DNA of 7,273 bases. It comes from Inquilinus sp039594555 (GTDB taxonomy: Bacteria > Pseudomonadota > Alphaproteobacteria > DSM-16000 > Inquilinaceae). Location of the stretch: NCBI RefSeq assembly GCF_039594555.1, contig NZ_JBCNNF010000348.1, positions 1 through 7,273 of the forward strand, in the 5' to 3' direction. Shown here in pieces: positions 5,591 through 7,273 of this stretch; the stretch's first letter is position 1; each line of letters opens with the position of its first letter. The notes beneath the pieces are model-generated. The model was not told the origin of the DNA and searched no databases. It saw only the letters and a list, made by a program, of their open reading frames with translations. The position numbers and the translations under genes are program-made.

Positions 5591-6997
5591 GTGACCCAGA
5601 CGATCATGATCGATGGCTACAATCTCGGCCTCGAAACCGGCACCGGGGTGGCCACCTATGCCCGGAACCTGAGCTATGAGCTGCACAATCTCGGCTACCG
5701 CACCGAGGTGCTGTATGGCGGCCGGGCCGCGCCGAGCACCCAGCAGCTGCTGCGCGAGATCGCCTTCTTCGACCCGAGCAATGTCGGCGAGGCGCCGCGC
5801 TGGCTGGAGTTCCTGCGCTATGTCAACGAGCTGATCCATTCGCCGGCCGGGGTGCGGGCCAAGCCGGTGCCGATCACCGGCAAGGTGATCGCCCGGACCT
5901 ACCGCTCGCGGATGCCGTATTACGACCAGATCAGCTCCGTCCCGGACCTGTGGAGCCGCTCCTACCGGCATTTCGCGATCTACCGCAACCGGATGACGGT
6001 GACGCTGCGCCACACGCCGCAGCTGATGCACTGGACCTATCCGCTGCCGCTTCGCATGGCCGGCGCCCGCAACATCTACACCGTGCACGACCTGGTGCCG
6101 CTGCGGCTGCCCTACACCACGCTGGACAACAAGCGCCGCTACTATCGGCTGGTGCGGATGCTGCTGCGTAAGGCCGACCACATCGTCACGGTGTCGGAGA
6201 CCTCCAAGCGCGACATCGTCGACCTGTTCGGCTACCCCGAGGAGCGCATCACCAACACCTACCAGGCGGTCGACATCCCGGCGAAATACGCCGAGAAGCC
6301 GGAGGAGGCGGTGAAGCGCGAGGTCGAGGGCACCTTCAACCTGACCCACAAGGGCTACCTGCTGTATTTCGGCGCGATCGAGCCGAAGAAGAACATCGGC
6401 CGGCTGATCGAGGGCTACCTCGCCAGCCAGATCAAGACGCCGCTGGTGATCATCGGCAAGCTGGCCTGGAAGACCGACCAGGAGCTGAAGCTGCTGAACG
6501 ATTCGACCATCCGCTACCTGGAGCAGGTCGACACCCTGACCTACACCCGCAATCGGGTGCTGCGCATCGACTACGCCCCCTTCCCGCTGCTGGTCAGCCT
6601 GATCCGCGGCGCCAAGGCGGTGACCTTCCCGTCGCTGTATGAAGGCTTCGGCCTGCCGGTGCTGGAGGCGATGCGCCTGGGCACGCCGGTGCTGGCCTCG
6701 ACCGAGGGCGCGCTGCCGGAGGTGGCGGGCGACGCGGCGATGCTGATCGACCCCTACGACACCCATGCGCTGGCCGAGGCGATCCGCGCCCTCGACAGCA
6801 ATGCCGAACTGCGCGGCGACCTGGCGCAGCGCGGCGCCCGCCAGGCGGATCTGTACTCGCCGGAACGCTATCGCGCCCGGCTGGGCGAGATGTACCGACG
6901 GCTGCTGCCGGCCGGCGGCAGGGCTGCCGAGGCCGCGGCGCAGGGCGCCGCAACCGGGACGCCGGTTCTGGCGGACGCTGACCAAAGATTTCGTTGA
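5591..6997 (+). CDS. Family 4 glycosyltransferase (GT-B fold)
   Basis: A second retaining GT4-type glycosyltransferase, 468 aa from a GTG start, expected to act in the cytoplasm on the same lipid-linked glycan pathway. The GTG at 5591 is chosen because AGGA (5580-5583) lies 7 nt upstream and family-like sequence begins at once (MIDGYNLGLETGTGV, residues 6-20); an ATG at 5606 is the alternative and lacks a visible Shine-Dalgarno. The frame is open back to 5354 but without family-like sequence. Motifs: the TGTGV N-terminal loop (16-20), VHDLVP (165-170), IEPKKN opening the nucleotide-binding domain (E264, K266, K267), and the EX7E pair E351-E359 in EGFGLPVLE followed by LGTPVLAS. The last 30 or so residues are an Ala/Gly-rich tail outside the fold. 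Its motif order matches the other glycosyltransferase in the window, but it is clearly a different protein, so the two probably add different residues. Sugar specificity is not readable. Confidence 0.9.
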   Translation: MTQTIMIDGYNLGLETGTGVATYARNLSYELHNLGYRTEVLYGGRAAPSTQQLLREIAFFDPSNVGEAPRWLEFLRYVNELIHSPAGVRAKPVPITGKVIARTYRSRMPYYDQISSVPDLWSRSYRHFAIYRNRMTVTLRHTPQLMHWTYPLPLRMAGARNIYTVHDLVPLRLPYTTLDNKRRYYRLVRMLLRKADHIVTVSETSKRDIVDLFGYPEERITNTYQAVDIPAKYAEKPEEAVKREVEGTFNLTHKGYLLYFGAIEPKKNIGRLIEGYLASQIKTPLVIIGKLAWKTDQELKLLNDSTIRYLEQVDTLTYTRNRVLRIDYAPFPLLVSLIRGAKAVTFPSLYEGFGLPVLEAMRLGTPVLASTEGALPEVAGDAAMLIDPYDTHALAEAIRALDSNAELRGDLAQRGARQADLYSPERYRARLGEMYRRLLPAGGRAAEAAAQGAATGTPVLADADQRFR

Positions 6998-6999
6998 AG

Positions 7000-7014
7000 G
7001 ATCCATGGTGGATC
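7000..7014 (+). terminator. Hairpin directly after the second glycosyltransferase stop
   Basis: GATCCA (7000-7005) and TGGATC (7009-7014) form a perfect 6-bp stem with a 3-nt loop, starting 2 nt after the stop codon. It is followed by GAAAAGGTTT rather than a T-run, so it is a poor intrinsic terminator and may only protect the 3' end. Confidence 0.25.
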
Positions 7015-7064
7015 GAAAAGGTTTGGTGGTTTCGAAGGTTTCCTCGCCGCATTCCGTCTGCTAT

Positions 7065-7092
7065 GCTGCGGTGCAGCGAACGGAACCGCAGC
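7065..7092 (+). other. Two mutually exclusive stems
   Basis: GCTGC (7065-7069) can pair with GCAGC (7073-7077) over a 3-nt loop. Alternatively GCTGCGG (7065-7071) pairs perfectly with CCGCAGC (7086-7092) over a 14-nt loop. The two share a left arm and cannot form together. No T-run follows. This may be a chance result of GC-rich sequence. Confidence 0.25.
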
Positions 7093-7161
7093 CGCCCCGA
7101 CTCTCGTGAGGTATGGCTTGGGCAAGACACTGGACAATCCCTCGGAAGACCTGTACCTGCT

Positions 7162-7167
7162 TATAAT
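7162..7167 (+). promoter_or_regulatory. Isolated perfect -10 hexamer
   Basis: TATAAT lies in the AT-rich stretch 40 bp upstream of the possible start at 7207. No acceptable -35 hexamer occurs 16-18 bp upstream; the nearest resemblance, TGGACA (7131-7136), is 25 bp away, and the upstream TG is one base off for an extended -10. It could still serve an activator-dependent promoter. Confidence 0.25.
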
Positions 7168-7206
7168 CATGAAATCTTGATTCGCAATTTCTCTTATGAG
7201 AGTGAT

Positions 7207-7273
7207 ATGACCGCTAGTCCTCAAAATGCAGATGATCTTTTTTTAATGGAAGGCGCTCAGAAAGCCTCTGATC
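7207..7273 (+). CDS. Possible 5' end of a truncated gene, function unknown
   Basis: An ATG at 7207 opens a frame that runs without a stop to the right edge, giving 22 residues beginning MTASPQNADDLFLMEG. GAGAG (7198-7202) sits 4 nt upstream, a close and weak ribosome binding site. The frame is also open upstream, with an earlier ATG at 7063 lacking a Shine-Dalgarno. Codons here are AT-rich (AAT, GAT, CTT, TTT, TTA), unlike the GC-ending codons of the other genes; this may be the usual softness near a start or a real compositional change. The peptide is too short to assign. By position it could belong to the same polysaccharide locus. Confidence 0.35.
   Translation, partial: MTASPQNADDLFLMEGAQKASD

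Larger units (their letters stand above)
6998..7206. other. Non-coding region after the second glycosyltransferase
   Basis: This 209-bp gap begins with a hairpin and contains three spaced GGTTT units (7020, 7028, 7037), the AAGGTTT form occurring at 7018 and 7035. A pair of competing stems lies at 7065-7092. From about 7140 the composition becomes markedly AT-rich, with TATAAT at 7162-7167, a perfect -10 hexamer that lacks a good -35 at normal spacing. The frame that continues into the downstream reading frame is open across most of the gap, so part of it could be coding if a start upstream of 7207 is used. Confidence 0.4.

Noticed and set aside
5510..7006. 498-aa minus-strand open frame opposite the second glycosyltransferase
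   Set aside because: It has low-complexity Arg/Gln/Val/Asp-rich sequence and lies exactly antisense to a gene with clear GT4 motifs.

Overview
This is a GC-rich window (gene bodies look close to two-thirds G+C, with C/G at most third codon positions) from a Gram-negative bacterium, probably an alphaproteobacterium of the Rhodospirillales/Rhizobiales type. That placement is inferred from codon use and the general flavour of the proteins; no rRNA or marker gene is present. The theme is surface polysaccharide: two family-4 glycosyltransferases, an outer-membrane polysaccharide export lipoprotein (Wza/OPX family), and a membrane-anchored sulfatase-fold enzyme of the LTA synthase/phosphoglycerol transferase type. 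An alpha/beta hydrolase with an Asp nucleophile accompanies them.

Layout. Bases 1-345 are a non-coding leader with a perfect 15-bp palindrome (99-113), a 50-nt imperfect hairpin (239-288) and a second hairpin (297-315) just before the ribosome binding site of the first glycosyltransferase (346-1671, +). Next come three minus-strand genes, read right to left: the export lipoprotein (5279-4086), the LTA-synthase-like enzyme (4060-2585) and the hydrolase (2500-1691). The first two are 25 bp apart; the hydrolase follows after 84 bp with its own strong Shine-Dalgarno. The hydrolase and the first glycosyltransferase converge with 19 bp between their stops. Bases 5280-5590 are a divergent control region, with the second glycosyltransferase (5591-6997, +) on its other side. 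Bases 6998-7206 are non-coding with several small hairpins, and an AT-richer stretch runs into what may be the start of a truncated gene at 7207.

How it could work (inference): the two glycosyltransferases add sugars to a lipid-linked repeat unit in the cytoplasm. The OPX lipoprotein takes the finished polymer through the outer membrane. The LTA-synthase-like protein may transfer a phospho-alcohol group such as phosphoglycerol onto the glycan on the periplasmic side. The hydrolase has no obvious place in this pathway. The initiating sugar-phosphate transferase, flippase, polymerase and co-polymerase are not in this window and presumably lie beyond its edges. I see no CRISPR array, tRNA, rRNA, insertion sequence or phage gene.
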